Assembly (NCBI GenBank): GCA_963717475.1
Contig: OY970337.1
Coordinates: forward strand, 2,356,001 to 2,420,000
Source: AC-32 sp963717475
GTDB taxonomy: Bacteria; Actinomycetota; Thermoleophilia; Gaiellales; Gaiellaceae
Reading direction: 5' to 3'
Length of the DNA stretch: 64,000 nucleotides
Position 1 is the first letter of the stretch; the number at the start of each line of letters is the position of its first letter. Both the position numbers and the translations under genes were made by a program. Below are positions 33,568 to 42,022 of this stretch, one piece after another. Below the pieces are notes generated by a model. That model saw nothing but the letters and a program-made list of their open reading frames with translations. It had not been told where the DNA came from and made no database searches.

Positions 33568-34226
33568 GCGACCAGCTCTCTGGCCGGCTCGAGCCGGAGC
33601 GAGAAGACGTCCTCGAGGGCCGCGACCGCGTGCGGCACGACCTCTTCGACGGAAACGGGCCGCCCGAGCTCGTGGGCGATCGTCGTGAAGGCTGCGTCTT
33701 CGAGCCCGCAGGCGGTGATCCACTCCGTGAACGGCGCCGGGTCGAGGTCGACGTTCAGCGCGTAGCCGTGCGTCGTCACCCACTTCGAGATGTGGATTCC
33801 GATCGAGGCGATCTTGCGCGGTGGTGATTCCAGCCAGATCCCGGTAAGTCCGTCGATCCGCGTGGCCTCGACGCCGAGCGGCGCCATCGTCCGGATCAGC
33901 GCCTCTTCCAGGTCGCGGCAGTAGCGCTTCACGTCCTGGCCGTGGCGGGTGAGGTCGAGGATCGGGTAGCAGACGAGCTGGCCCGGCCCGTGGTAGGTCG
34001 ACTTGCCGCCGCGATTCGTCTCGACGATCTCGACGTCGGCCCCTTCCGGCACGTGCAGCTCTCCCGCCTCCGTCCGCCGGCCGAGCGTGATCACCGGCGG
34101 ATGCTCGAGGAAGACGATCGTGTCCGGGAGCTCGCCCTTCAGAACGCGTTCGGCGAGCGAGCGCTGCAGCGCGAGCGCCTCGCGGTAAGGCGTTGCCGGG
34201 AGGTGGAGGACGTAGCCGGGCCTCAC
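33564..34226 (-). CDS. lipB: Lipoyl(octanoyl) transferase
   Basis: 220 residues. Transfers octanoate from acyl carrier protein to lipoyl domains, the substrate step for LipA. Signature RGGKSTYHGPGQLVCYP near residue 72; catalytic Lys in KIASIGIHISKWVT near 137 and Cys in WITACGLED near 170. GTG at 34226 is preferred over an upstream GTG because it lies 7 nt after TAGAGT (34234-34239) and begins VRPGYVLHLP, the natural start. Together with lipA and the E1/E2 operon it forms a loose lipoate-dependent cluster. Confidence 0.92.
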   Translation of the reverse strand: MRPGYVLHLPATPYREALALQRSLAERVLKGELPDTIVFLEHPPVITLGRRTEAGELHVPEGADVEIVETNRGGKSTYHGPGQLVCYPILDLTRHGQDVKRYCRDLEEALIRTMAPLGVEATRIDGLTGIWLESPPRKIASIGIHISKWVTTHGYALNVDLDPAPFTEWITACGLEDAAFTTIAHELGRPVSVEEVVPHAVAALEDVFSLRLEPARELVA

Positions 34227-34270
34227 CGCCACGACTCTAGAGGACGCGACGTGTGCCACGATTGCCGGCG

Positions 34271-35404
34271 ATGGCTAGGCGCGACCTTCCGACCGGCACT
34301 GTGACGTTCCTCTTCACCGACGTCCAGGGGTCGACGCGGTTGCTCAAGCTCCTCGGCACCCGTTACGGAAGCGTCCTCGGGCGCCACCACGACCTCGTCC
34401 GCGAAACGGTTGGTCGCCACGGCGGATACGAGGTCGACACGCAGGGCGAAGCGTTCTTCGTCGCCTTCCCCCGGGCGAAAGACGCAGTTGCCGCCGCCAT
34501 CGAGACGCAGCGGGCGCACGCAACGGAGTCGTGGCCGGACGGCGTGGACGTTCGCGTCCGCATCGGAATCCACACCGCCGAGCCCGAGTTGGCGCAGACG
34601 GGCTACATCGGCATGGGGCTGCATCGCGCTGCCCGCCTTTGTGCCCTCGGTCACGGCGGCCAGGTCCTGCTCTCGCGCTCGACGGCCGGCCTCGTCGACG
34701 AGGACGAGACGCCGGAGGTCGCGCTGCTGGACCTGGGCGAGCACCTGCTGAAGGACCTCGAGCGCGCGGAGCGGGTGTATCAGGTCGTCGCCGAAGGTCT
34801 GGGCGAGCGGTTCCCGCCGCTGAAGTCGGTGACCGAGCTCGCCCGCAAGGCGGAAGCCTCCGATTTGCCGACGGGCACGGTGACGTTTCTCGTGACGGAC
34901 GTCGCCCACTACACCGAGGTGGTGCTCGGGCTGGGCGCCTCGGCGATGGGGCCGTGGCTCGACCGCTACGACGCCGTCCTGACGGCGGTCGTCGAGGAGC
35001 ACCGGGGCAAGGTCCTCGAGTTCGTCGGCGACTCCGCGGTTGCCGTCTTCGCGCGGCCGGGAGACGGCGTGACCGCCGCGGTCCGAATCAACGAGGCACT
35101 CGCCGCGGCGGAATGGCCAACCGATCCTCCCACGCTCCAGACCGGGATTCACACGGGTGAGGCGGAACGCTGGGAGTCGAGCACGCGCGCAGGCTACGTC
35201 GGCGCCGCGATCCTGCGCGCCGTCGCCGTCTGTGGAGCGGCCGGCCTCGGGCAGGTGGCCGTGTCCCCGGCGACGGAGGCGCTCCTCGACCCATCCTCCA
35301 TCCCGGGGGTCGCTGTCCGGCCGATCGGCGAGCGCGAGCTGCGTCAGTTCGGGCGGCCGGTGCAGCTGTACGAGGCCGTCGCCGAGGTCACGCTCGCAAG
35401 CTGA
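34271..35404 (+). CDS. Tandem class III cyclase-domain protein
   Basis: 377 residues with two adenylate/guanylate cyclase domains (about 8-165 and 200-370). Domain 1 has the first metal Asp (TVTFLFTDVQGST), but the second acidic site reads TQGEAFF, with Glu where Asp is usual. Domain 2 has TVTFLVTDVAHYT and VGDSAVAVF. The transition-state Asn/Arg motif is HRAARL in domain 1 and LRAVAV in domain 2. One domain may be catalytic and the other regulatory, or both degenerate. No sensor domain is attached. A GTG at 34253 would add 6 residues; neither has a clear ribosome site. Confidence 0.8.
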   Translation: MARRDLPTGTVTFLFTDVQGSTRLLKLLGTRYGSVLGRHHDLVRETVGRHGGYEVDTQGEAFFVAFPRAKDAVAAAIETQRAHATESWPDGVDVRVRIGIHTAEPELAQTGYIGMGLHRAARLCALGHGGQVLLSRSTAGLVDEDETPEVALLDLGEHLLKDLERAERVYQVVAEGLGERFPPLKSVTELARKAEASDLPTGTVTFLVTDVAHYTEVVLGLGASAMGPWLDRYDAVLTAVVEEHRGKVLEFVGDSAVAVFARPGDGVTAAVRINEALAAAEWPTDPPTLQTGIHTGEAERWESSTRAGYVGAAILRAVAVCGAAGLGQVAVSPATEALLDPSSIPGVAVRPIGERELRQFGRPVQLYEAVAEVTLAS

Positions 35405-35633
35405 GCGCCTGCGCGGTGGCGAGACCGGCAAGCCCCGCGACGGCCGCCGCGACGACGGCCAGCCCTGCCGCGGAGAAGCCCGTGGCCGCCACGAGCCAGA
35501 CGAGGCCTGCGATGCCAGTCAGCGCATTGCCGAGCGCGAGTGCTCGGACGCTGCTCGACCGCCTCGCGACCGGCGACCGCGTTCGGACAGACCGGGCTCT
35601 ACGACGGTTCGACCGACTCGTGCGACCGCCAGA
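35405..35633 (-). other. Intergenic stretch holding a start-less hydrophobic frame
   Basis: The minus strand encodes VRALALGNALTGIAG, then LVWLVAATGFSAAGL and further Ala/Val/Leu-rich residues ending at a TGA near 35401. This looks like the last two membrane helices of a permease. No ATG, GTG or TTG precedes it after the nearest upstream stop. It may be a remnant of a membrane-protein gene. The plus-strand frame across the same bases is Ala/Pro/Thr-rich, as expected of an antisense shadow. Confidence 0.3.
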
Positions 35634-36464
35634 CTAGGCCGGAGGGGCCGTCTCCACGAGTGTTCGGTCGAGCACGCCGGCCAACCAGCTGTTCACTCCG
35701 GCGGCGACTTCTTCCCAGTCCGGGGCGACCATGTGCAGGTGAGGCCGGCCCTCGAACTCGAGGTAGTCGGTCCGCGCGGACGACTTCTCGTATTTGCCGT
35801 ACTGCGCCTTTGCGAGCGACGCGGGCACGGTCTGGTCCTCCCCCGCGCCGACGATCAACAGCGGGGCCCGGGCGTCGTTCTTGAAGTGGACCTCCGTCGG
35901 CGGGTGCAGGTGGAAGTTCGCGAACCCGGCCTCGTAGAAGATCTGGCCGGTCTCGGGAACGGCATAGCGCTCGTAGGCGGCCTTCGCGTCTTCGGGCGAG
36001 AACGTGTTCACGAAGCTGTACGTGAACTGGTCGAGCGTCAGCGTCACCACGCCGTGCCGCTTCGACGGATGCGCGAGCGCAGGCGCGCCCGACTTCAGCG
36101 TCTTCAGCGGGAGCTTCAAGATCCCCTTTGGCGGGGCAGGGCTCATGGCGATGCCTGCGCGGCCGTGGCCGCGGTCGAGCAGCAGCTCGACGAAGAGCCC
36201 TCCGTACGAATGCCCGATCAGCACCGGCTCCTCGCCGAGGTTCTCGATCTCGTTCTCGTAGTGCCCGACGATCTCCTCGACGCCGAGGCCGGCGATCTCG
36301 TCGGCTTGCTCGCGGATCTGAGCCACGTCGCCGTGCTTGCGCGGCCACTCCGGCGCCGAGACGGCGTACCCCTGCTTCTCGAAATAGTCGGCGTAGTTCT
36401 CCCAGCTCTGCGAGGTGAGCCAGGCACCGTGGACGAACATGATGGGGGTCCGGTCGCTTGCCAC
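35634..36464 (-). CDS. Alpha/beta-fold hydrolase
   Basis: 276 residues. Oxyanion segment IMFVHGAWL near 10, nucleophile elbow VLIGHSYGGLFVE near 95 (GxSxG), probable Asp in GAGEDQTVP near 220 and His in GRPHLHMVAPDW near 252. It resembles haloperoxidase-like/esterase alpha/beta hydrolases; the substrate is unknown. GTG at 36464 has AGGGAGG upstream and starts just before the first beta strand. No signal peptide. It is followed on the same strand, after 31 nt, by the winged-helix gene in the reverse direction of reading order (upstream neighbour). Confidence 0.85.
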   Translation of the reverse strand: MASDRTPIMFVHGAWLTSQSWENYADYFEKQGYAVSAPEWPRKHGDVAQIREQADEIAGLGVEEIVGHYENEIENLGEEPVLIGHSYGGLFVELLLDRGHGRAGIAMSPAPPKGILKLPLKTLKSGAPALAHPSKRHGVVTLTLDQFTYSFVNTFSPEDAKAAYERYAVPETGQIFYEAGFANFHLHPPTEVHFKNDARAPLLIVGAGEDQTVPASLAKAQYGKYEKSSARTDYLEFEGRPHLHMVAPDWEEVAAGVNSWLAGVLDRTLVETAPPA

Positions 36465-36495
36465 GTGCCCTCCCTGATCGGTGACGCAACCGACC

Positions 36496-37443
36496 CTACG
36501 TCTCCGCAATGCTCAGCGCGGGCTCCGCATCCAGGAACGCTCCGATTCGCTCGGCTTCAGTCTTGAGCTCGCGGTGCTCGTCGGCTCTGAGGCGACGCAC
36601 CGGCTCGACGAAGATCTCGACCCGTTTGCCGCGCTTCTGCCGCCGCCAGATTCCGGCCACCACTCCGTCGACCGCGAGCGTCGGCACCCCGGCGATGCCT
36701 TCGTAACGCCCACGGCTGTGCCTCTTCACCAGCTCGCGCACGGGCTCGGGGACAAGGTGGTCTCGCTCGCGGAAGCCCATCACGTAGCAGTCGTACTCGG
36801 GGAGGAGCCGCAACGGCCCCGGGGGCCGCTTTCTCAGCTGGGGCTGCGAGATCTCGCCGAGCGACTCGAACAAGGCCTTCGCCTCGGCCGGCTTGATTGC
36901 GAACCAGCCCGCGAACTCGCGCGGGCCGGTGGGCCCATACGTATCCACGAAGCGGCGGCATACCTCCGCCAGCGCCGTTTGCGGGTCGACGTCGTTCCAG
37001 CCGATCCACTGGTCGGTGCGGACGAACGTCACTTGGTTGCCGCGCGAAGGGCCGTGGCAGAGCTTTCCGACGAGGGCTGCCGACCCGATGATGTAGCCCC
37101 AGCCCGAGGCGATCCGTTCCCGCGTCCATTCGCCTGCTCTGCGCGCGACTTCGTCGGCGAGCTCCTCGCGCAGCAGCGCGCGCCCGTCGAGCGCGTCGCC
37201 GATCGCGTCGAGCACCTTCTCGCCCTGTTTCGCAGTCAGGCCGTACGACTCGTACCAGGGCGGGCCGACGGCGCGCGCGGCGGCCGTCCACATCGGCAGC
37301 TCGTCCGCTGGATGCAGGTGCAGGGTCCCGCGGATCGTCCACGTCTTGACGAGCGTCCGCTCCTCCCACAGCGCATCCCGTACGTGCTCCTGCTTCAGAC
37401 CGCGAACGCGCGCGGACAGCGCGAGCTCCGCGGCGCCCATCAC
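36496..37443 (-). CDS. Winged-helix DNA-binding protein (AlkZ/YcaQ-like), start unresolved
   Basis: 315 residues from GTG 37443, but conserved coding clearly continues upstream to about 37560 (WERVRRGRLAHSHLL, VEVVREVCGIQAQVMG), the usual N-terminal wing of this DUF1006-like family. No ATG/GTG/TTG exists there in frame. The body has ALWEERTLVKTWTIRGTLHL near 25, and a C-terminal PTLAVDGVVAGIWRR strand pair near 258. Family members include DNA glycosylases that unhook crosslinks; the catalytic QxQ motif is seen as IQAQ just upstream of the annotated start. It lies directly downstream of the E2 gene. Confidence 0.75.
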   Translation of the reverse strand: MMGAAELALSARVRGLKQEHVRDALWEERTLVKTWTIRGTLHLHPADELPMWTAAARAVGPPWYESYGLTAKQGEKVLDAIGDALDGRALLREELADEVARRAGEWTRERIASGWGYIIGSAALVGKLCHGPSRGNQVTFVRTDQWIGWNDVDPQTALAEVCRRFVDTYGPTGPREFAGWFAIKPAEAKALFESLGEISQPQLRKRPPGPLRLLPEYDCYVMGFRERDHLVPEPVRELVKRHSRGRYEGIAGVPTLAVDGVVAGIWRRQKRGKRVEIFVEPVRRLRADEHRELKTEAERIGAFLDAEPALSIAET

Positions 37444-37558
37444 CTGCGCCTGGATCCCGCAGACCTCGCGGACGACCTCGACCAGCCGCGACCGCGGCGC
37501 GGCCTTCAGCAGGTGGCTATGGGCGAGCCGGCCGCGCCGGACCCGCTCCCAGTCCTCG

Positions 37559-39073
37559 CTAGTACGCGCCTTCGTCGAAGGTCTCGAGGTTCTCGCGCAG
37601 CTCCTTCATGAACTGCGCGGCGTACGCGCCGTCGACGAGCCGGTGGTCGTACGAGAGGCAGAGGTTCATCATCGGCCGGATCGCGATCACGTCCTGGCCG
37701 CCCTCGTCTTGCACGACGACCGCCCGCTTGACGAGCGCCTCGACGTCGAGGATCGCGACCTGCGGCTGACTGATGATCGGCGTGCCGATGATCGCGCCCC
37801 AGCCGCCGGGGTTCGTGATCGTGAAGGTGCCGCCCTGGACGTCGTCGGGAGTGAGCTTCTTGTTCCGCGCCCGGTCCGCGATGTCCGCAACTGCGCGGGC
37901 GATCCCCAGCAGGTTGAGGCCCTCGGCGTTCTTGACCACGGGCACGATCAGGCCCTGGCCGCCTCCGAGTGCGACCGCGATTCCGAGGTTGACGTAGTTC
38001 TTCCGGACGATCTGCTCGCCGCGGATCTCGGCGTTCACCCACGGCCAGTTCTTCATCGCCTCGATCGTCGCCCGAGCAATGAACGCGAGGTAGGTCGGGT
38101 TGACGCCGTAGCTGCGCTCGTACTCCGGCTTCAGCTTCTTGCGGATCGCGACCACCTTGGACATGTCGATCTCGAAGACGGTCGTCACGTGCGCCGAGGT
38201 GTCGAGCGAGCGGCGCATGTGCTCGGCGATGCCGCGACGCATCGCGTTCATGGGCTCGACCGTCTCGCCGGCGCCGACGGCGGCCGGCTCCGGTGCGGGT
38301 GGGGGCTTTGGCGGGGCAGGAGCAGCCTGCGGTGCGGGCGCGGCCGCGGGGGCCGGAGCGGGCTCCGGCTGGGGCGGAGCGGGGGCCGGCTCGGGCGGTG
38401 CCGCGGGCGCGGCGGGCTCGGGAGCCTGCGGCGGTGCTTCTGGAGCTGCGGCCGGGCCGCCGGACTCGACGAACGACATGATGTCCTTCTTGGTCACGCG
38501 GCCGCCGCGGCCGGTGCCCTGCACCTGACCGACGTCGACGCCGTGCTCCGAGGCGATCCGCGCGACGACCGGCGAGACGAACGTCCTCTCGCCCGCTCCG
38601 TCGCTGGTCTCGGCCGGGGCGGGTTCCGCAGCCGGGACAGGCGGGGGCGCCGCAGTCGGCGTCTCGCCCTCGGAGCTCGAGGGAGCGGCAGCTTCTGCGG
38701 CGGCTTCTTGGGTGGCCGGCTCGGGCGCGGCCGGCTCGGGCGGCGCCTGCTGAGGCGGTGCTTGCTCGGGCTCGGCCTCGGCCTCAGGCTCCGGAGCAGC
38801 CTCGGGAGCCGCGACCTCGGCTCCGGCCGGCGCGATCACTGCGAGCTTCGTCCCGACCTCGACCGTCTCGCCTTCCTGCACGAGGATCTGCTGGACGACG
38901 CCCTCGCCGGGACTCGGAACCTCGGTGTCGACCTTGTCGGTCGAGATCTCGAGCAGCGGCTCGTCGGCGGCAATCTGCTCGCCTTCCTGCTTGAGCCACT
39001 TCGTGATCGTCCCCTCGGAGACCGAGACGCCCATCTGGGGCATCACGACGTCGATCGCCGAAGTGGTGGCCAC
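37559..39073 (-). CDS. 2-oxoacid dehydrogenase E2 (dihydrolipoamide acyltransferase)
   Basis: 504 residues. One lipoyl domain with the modified Lys in EISTDKVDTEV near 45; two long Ala/Pro-rich linkers (about 85-165 and 215-265); a peripheral-subunit-binding domain (VSPVVARIASEHGVDVGQVQGTGRGG) near 175; and a catalytic domain ending in SYDHRLVDGAYAAQF (HxxxDG) near 475. GTG at 39073 starts ATTSAIDVVMPQMG, the usual lipoyl-domain beginning. Third gene of the E1alpha-E1beta-E2 operon, with no E3 in the window. Pyruvate versus branched-chain specificity cannot be decided. Confidence 0.92.
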   Translation of the reverse strand: MATTSAIDVVMPQMGVSVSEGTITKWLKQEGEQIAADEPLLEISTDKVDTEVPSPGEGVVQQILVQEGETVEVGTKLAVIAPAGAEVAAPEAAPEPEAEAEPEQAPPQQAPPEPAAPEPATQEAAAEAAAPSSSEGETPTAAPPPVPAAEPAPAETSDGAGERTFVSPVVARIASEHGVDVGQVQGTGRGGRVTKKDIMSFVESGGPAAAPEAPPQAPEPAAPAAPPEPAPAPPQPEPAPAPAAAPAPQAAPAPPKPPPAPEPAAVGAGETVEPMNAMRRGIAEHMRRSLDTSAHVTTVFEIDMSKVVAIRKKLKPEYERSYGVNPTYLAFIARATIEAMKNWPWVNAEIRGEQIVRKNYVNLGIAVALGGGQGLIVPVVKNAEGLNLLGIARAVADIADRARNKKLTPDDVQGGTFTITNPGGWGAIIGTPIISQPQVAILDVEALVKRAVVVQDEGGQDVIAIRPMMNLCLSYDHRLVDGAYAAQFMKELRENLETFDEGAY

Positions 39074-39078
39074 GTCCT

Positions 39079-40053
39079 CTAGTACTCCGCGAGCTCCCGC
39101 AGCCCTGCGGCCACGTCGTCGACTTGAGGGATGTACGCCTTCTCGAGCACCGGCGAGAAAGGCACCGGCGAGTCCGGCGCAGCGATCCGCTTGATCGGAG
39201 CGTCGAGGTCCTCGAAGGCCTCCTCGGCGATCGTCGCTGCGATCTCTCCGCCGAAGCCGCCGGTGTGCGTGTCCTCGTGCAGGACGATCGCCTTCGACGT
39301 CTTCCGCACCGACTCGAGCACCGCCTTCTTGTCCCACGGAATCAGGGTGCGCAGGTCGAGGATCTCAACAGAGATGCCGTCGCCCTCGAGCTGCTGCGCC
39401 GCCTCGGCGGCGGTCCAGACCATCGCGCCCCAGGTGATGACGGAGATGTCGTCGCCTTCGCGATGAACCCGAGCCTGCCCGAAGGGGGTCTGGTAGCGCT
39501 CGTCCGGAACCTCGGCCTTGATCCGGCGGTAGAGGTGCTTGTGCTCGAAGTAGAGGACTGGGTTGGGGTCCTGGATCGCCGTCGCGAGCAGGCCCTTCGC
39601 GTCCTCGGGCGTCGCGGGGCAGACGATCTTCAGGCCAGGAATGTGCGCGAACGAGCTCTCCGGGTTCTGCGAGTGGAAGGGGCCGCCCGAGAAGCCGCCT
39701 CCGGACGGCAGCCGCACCGTGATCGGGACGGGCGTGCCTGCGCGCCAGCGCTGCTTCGCGGCGACGGTGACGAGCTGATCCCACGCGCACGAGATGAAGT
39801 CCGAGAACTGCATCTCCGCGACGGGGCGCATGCCCATGATCGCGGCCCCGGTGCAGCCGCCGACGATCGCGGTCTCCGAGAGCGGCGCGTCGATCACGCG
39901 CCACGGCCCGAACTCCTCCTGGAACCCGAGCGTGACCTTGAAGGCGCCGCCGTAGACGCCCACGTCCTCGCCGATCACGAAGACGCGCTTGTCGTGGCGC
40001 ATCTCCTCGCGCAGGCCGTCCGAGATCGCTTGCAGGTAGGTCTTCTCGGCCAC
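39079..40053 (-). CDS. 2-oxoacid dehydrogenase E1 beta subunit
   Basis: 324 residues, transketolase-like pyrimidine domain plus C-terminal domain. Recognisable segments: RVFVIGEDVGVYGGAFKVT near 24, PLSETAIVGGCTGAAIMGMRPVAEMQF near 58, GGGFSGGPFHSQ near 118 and LHEDTHTGGFGGE near 252. It forms an alpha2beta2 E1 with the upstream gene to decarboxylate 2-oxoacids and acylate E2. It lies 3 nt after E1 alpha and 5 nt before E2, so the three are one transcript. Confidence 0.93.
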   Translation of the reverse strand: MAEKTYLQAISDGLREEMRHDKRVFVIGEDVGVYGGAFKVTLGFQEEFGPWRVIDAPLSETAIVGGCTGAAIMGMRPVAEMQFSDFISCAWDQLVTVAAKQRWRAGTPVPITVRLPSGGGFSGGPFHSQNPESSFAHIPGLKIVCPATPEDAKGLLATAIQDPNPVLYFEHKHLYRRIKAEVPDERYQTPFGQARVHREGDDISVITWGAMVWTAAEAAQQLEGDGISVEILDLRTLIPWDKKAVLESVRKTSKAIVLHEDTHTGGFGGEIAATIAEEAFEDLDAPIKRIAAPDSPVPFSPVLEKAYIPQVDDVAAGLRELAEY

Positions 40054-40056
40054 GGG

Positions 40057-41103
40057 TTACTTGTGGTGCGGGGTGTCGAGGTCCTCGGGTGTCGCCCAGA
40101 CGCCCTCGAGCAGGCTAGACGGCTCGGGGAGCGGCGATTCCTCCGCCCGCGTGAGCGCTTCGTTCAGGAGGCGCTTCACGCCGGAGGTGATCTCGTCCTC
40201 CTGCTCGTCGTGCAGGTCCGCGTGCTCGCGCAGCCAGCTCCGGAAGCGCTCGATCGGGTCGCTCTCGGCCCAGCGCTCGAACATGTCCTTCGGGACGTAG
40301 AACGCGTCGTCGTGGACGGCGTGGCCCTCCATCCGCAGCGTCAGGCACTCGATCAGCGTCGGGCCGCCGCCTGCGCGCGCCTTCTCGATCGCGCGCTTGA
40401 CCTCGCGGTAGACGGCGAGGACGTCGGTGCCGTCGACGACCACGCCCTCGAAGCCGTAGGCCTCGGCGCGGTCGGCGACGTGCTCCGTCGCGTACTCGAG
40501 GTAGGTAGGAGTCGAGTAGGCCCACTGGTTGTTGTCGCAGATGAAGACGACCGGCAGCTTGCGAACGCCTGCGAGGTTCATCGCCTCGTGGGTGTCGCCG
40601 CGCGCGGAGGCGCCTTCGCCGAACCAGCCGACCGCGACGCGCTTCTCCTCGCGGATCCGGAAGGCGAGCGCGCAGCCGACCGCGACCGGCAGCATCGCCG
40701 GCAGGTGGCTGACCATCGCCAGGAGCCCCAGACGCGAGTCGGCCATGTGGACGTTGCCGTCCTTGCCGTGCGTCGGCCCGTCCGCACGGCCCATGTACTG
40801 CGCGAGGATCCGCCACGGCTCGACGCCGCGCGTGACGTGGACGCCCATGTCGCGATGGAGCGGCGTGCCGACGTCGTTCTCGCCCATCGCCGTCGCGACC
40901 CCCACCGCCGCGGCCTCGTTGCCGCGACCCGTGTAGAACGAGCCGGGGATCTTGCCCTGCTTGTAGAGGATGTGGCCGCGCTCCTCGATCCCGCGCGTGA
41001 CCAGCATGTTGCGGTAGACGCCGAGGAGGTCCTCGCGGTCGAGGCCTGCCTCCTTGACCTCCTGCAGCGAGCCGACCGGCTCGGCTTCACGCGCGATCGC
41101 CAT
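40057..41103 (-). CDS. 2-oxoacid dehydrogenase E1 alpha subunit (ThDP-binding)
   Basis: 348 residues. Conserved Tyr/Arg region FYTGRGNEAAAVG near 58, HRDMGVHV near 84, and the thiamine-diphosphate motif GEGASARGDTHEAMNLAG ... FICDNN near 160-190 (GEG in place of GDG). The MFERWAESDPIERFRSWL tail is typical of branched-chain/pyruvate E1 alpha. ATG at 41103 lies 8 nt after TAGAGT (41112-41117), suggesting a leaderless operon mRNA. Divergent from the zinc-ribbon gene at 41146. Confidence 0.93.
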   Translation of the reverse strand: MAIAREAEPVGSLQEVKEAGLDREDLLGVYRNMLVTRGIEERGHILYKQGKIPGSFYTGRGNEAAAVGVATAMGENDVGTPLHRDMGVHVTRGVEPWRILAQYMGRADGPTHGKDGNVHMADSRLGLLAMVSHLPAMLPVAVGCALAFRIREEKRVAVGWFGEGASARGDTHEAMNLAGVRKLPVVFICDNNQWAYSTPTYLEYATEHVADRAEAYGFEGVVVDGTDVLAVYREVKRAIEKARAGGGPTLIECLTLRMEGHAVHDDAFYVPKDMFERWAESDPIERFRSWLREHADLHDEQEDEITSGVKRLLNEALTRAEESPLPEPSSLLEGVWATPEDLDTPHHK

Positions 41104-41111
41104 CGCGGCGA

Positions 41112-41139
41112 ACTCTAGCGATCAGCCTGGCGGTACAGT
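41112..41139. promoter_or_regulatory. Divergent pair of leaderless -10 boxes
   Basis: TAGAGT on the minus strand (41112-41117) 8 nt before the E1 alpha ATG, and TACAGT on the plus strand (41134-41139) 6 nt before the GTG at 41146. Only 16 bp separate the two boxes, so each polymerase footprint must cover the other's start region. Confidence 0.6.
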
Positions 41140-41145
41140 CGCGAG

Positions 41146-41418
41146 GTGAGCAAGGCGCGGAACTGGCTGCAGGAGGAGCGCCGCAAGACCCTCGGCGACT
41201 GGGTCGCCGTCTGCCTCGCGTGCGGGTTCGCGCAGCGCTACTTCGAGGAGAACGAGGCCGAGCTCCCCGCGGCCTGCCCGCAGTGCACCGGAGAGATGCG
41301 CTGGCGCTGTCCGGAGTGCAAAGCGCGGTTCACGTCGGCCTTCGACGTCGAGTGCGAGGCCTGCGGCGGCCAACTCCGCCCGCCGGAACAGTTCGGCGTG
41401 AGGATCAGGCGTGCCTGA
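41146..41418 (+). CDS. Zinc-ribbon protein with four CxxC knuckles
   Basis: 90 residues. CLACG near 25, CPQC near 45, CPEC near 56 and CEACG near 71 would bind two zinc ions. N-terminus is charged (SKARNWLQEERRKTLGDW). GTG at 41146 follows TACAGT by 6 nt. No family name is certain. It overlaps the cupin gene by 8 nt, so the two are co-translated. Confidence 0.75.
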   Translation: MSKARNWLQEERRKTLGDWVAVCLACGFAQRYFEENEAELPAACPQCTGEMRWRCPECKARFTSAFDVECEACGGQLRPPEQFGVRIRRA

Positions 41419-42022
41419 CGAAGCCCCCCTCGTCGACTCCGGGGCGGGGCTCATCCCGCAGGGCGAAGGCTGGTTCGTCGTCAATGTGGCCGACGCGCCC
41501 TGGGTGCGAAACGACTCCTTCGGTGCCAGGACGAGCTTCGAGGTCGGCGGGCGTCTCGGACGTGAGTTCCCGGACCTCGAACAGCATCCGTTTCCGGATC
41601 TGGGCATCAGCGTCTACGTCCTCCCGCCCGGCAAGCCGAGCACGATGTACCACGCCGAGTCGGCGCAGGAGAGCTTCCTGGTGCTCCAAGGCGAGTGTCT
41701 GCTCATCGTCGAAGGGGAGGAACGCCGGCTCGGCGCATGGGACTTCTTCCATTGCGCTCCGCACACCAGGCACGCGTTCGTCGGAATCGGCGATGCGCCG
41801 TGCGTGATCCTCATGGCGGGGGCGCGTCCTTCCGAAGGCTCGATCCTCTACGCGCGTGACGAGACTGCGTTGAAGCACTCGGCGGGTGTCGAAGAGGACA
41901 CGCCTTCGCCGGACGAGGCGTACGCGCCCTTCCCGCATTGGCGCCTGGGCAGGCCGGACAGCTGGGAGGAGCTGCCCTGGGCTAGCCGCGGAGCAGGCGC
42001 ACGATCCGGTAGCCGTCGCTGA
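41411..42022 (+). CDS. Cupin-domain protein
   Basis: 203 residues. The single cupin barrel spans about 65-150: motif 1 as YHAESAQESFLVLQGECLLIVEG and motif 2 as HCAPHTRHAFVGIGD, leaving His/Glu/His-type metal ligands. The C-terminal 45 residues are polar with an FPHWRLGRPDSWEELPW segment. Could be a small dioxygenase, isomerase or sugar/metabolite-binding protein. Translation probably couples to the zinc-ribbon gene. Confidence 0.8.
   Translation: MPDEAPLVDSGAGLIPQGEGWFVVNVADAPWVRNDSFGARTSFEVGGRLGREFPDLEQHPFPDLGISVYVLPPGKPSTMYHAESAQESFLVLQGECLLIVEGEERRLGAWDFFHCAPHTRHAFVGIGDAPCVILMAGARPSEGSILYARDETALKHSAGVEEDTPSPDEAYAPFPHWRLGRPDSWEELPWASRGAGARSGSRR

Noticed and set aside
35416..35637. 73-residue plus-strand frame after the cyclase gene
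   Set aside because: Ala/Pro/Thr-rich composition is what a hydrophobic minus-strand sequence gives in antisense; no ribosome site or promoter.
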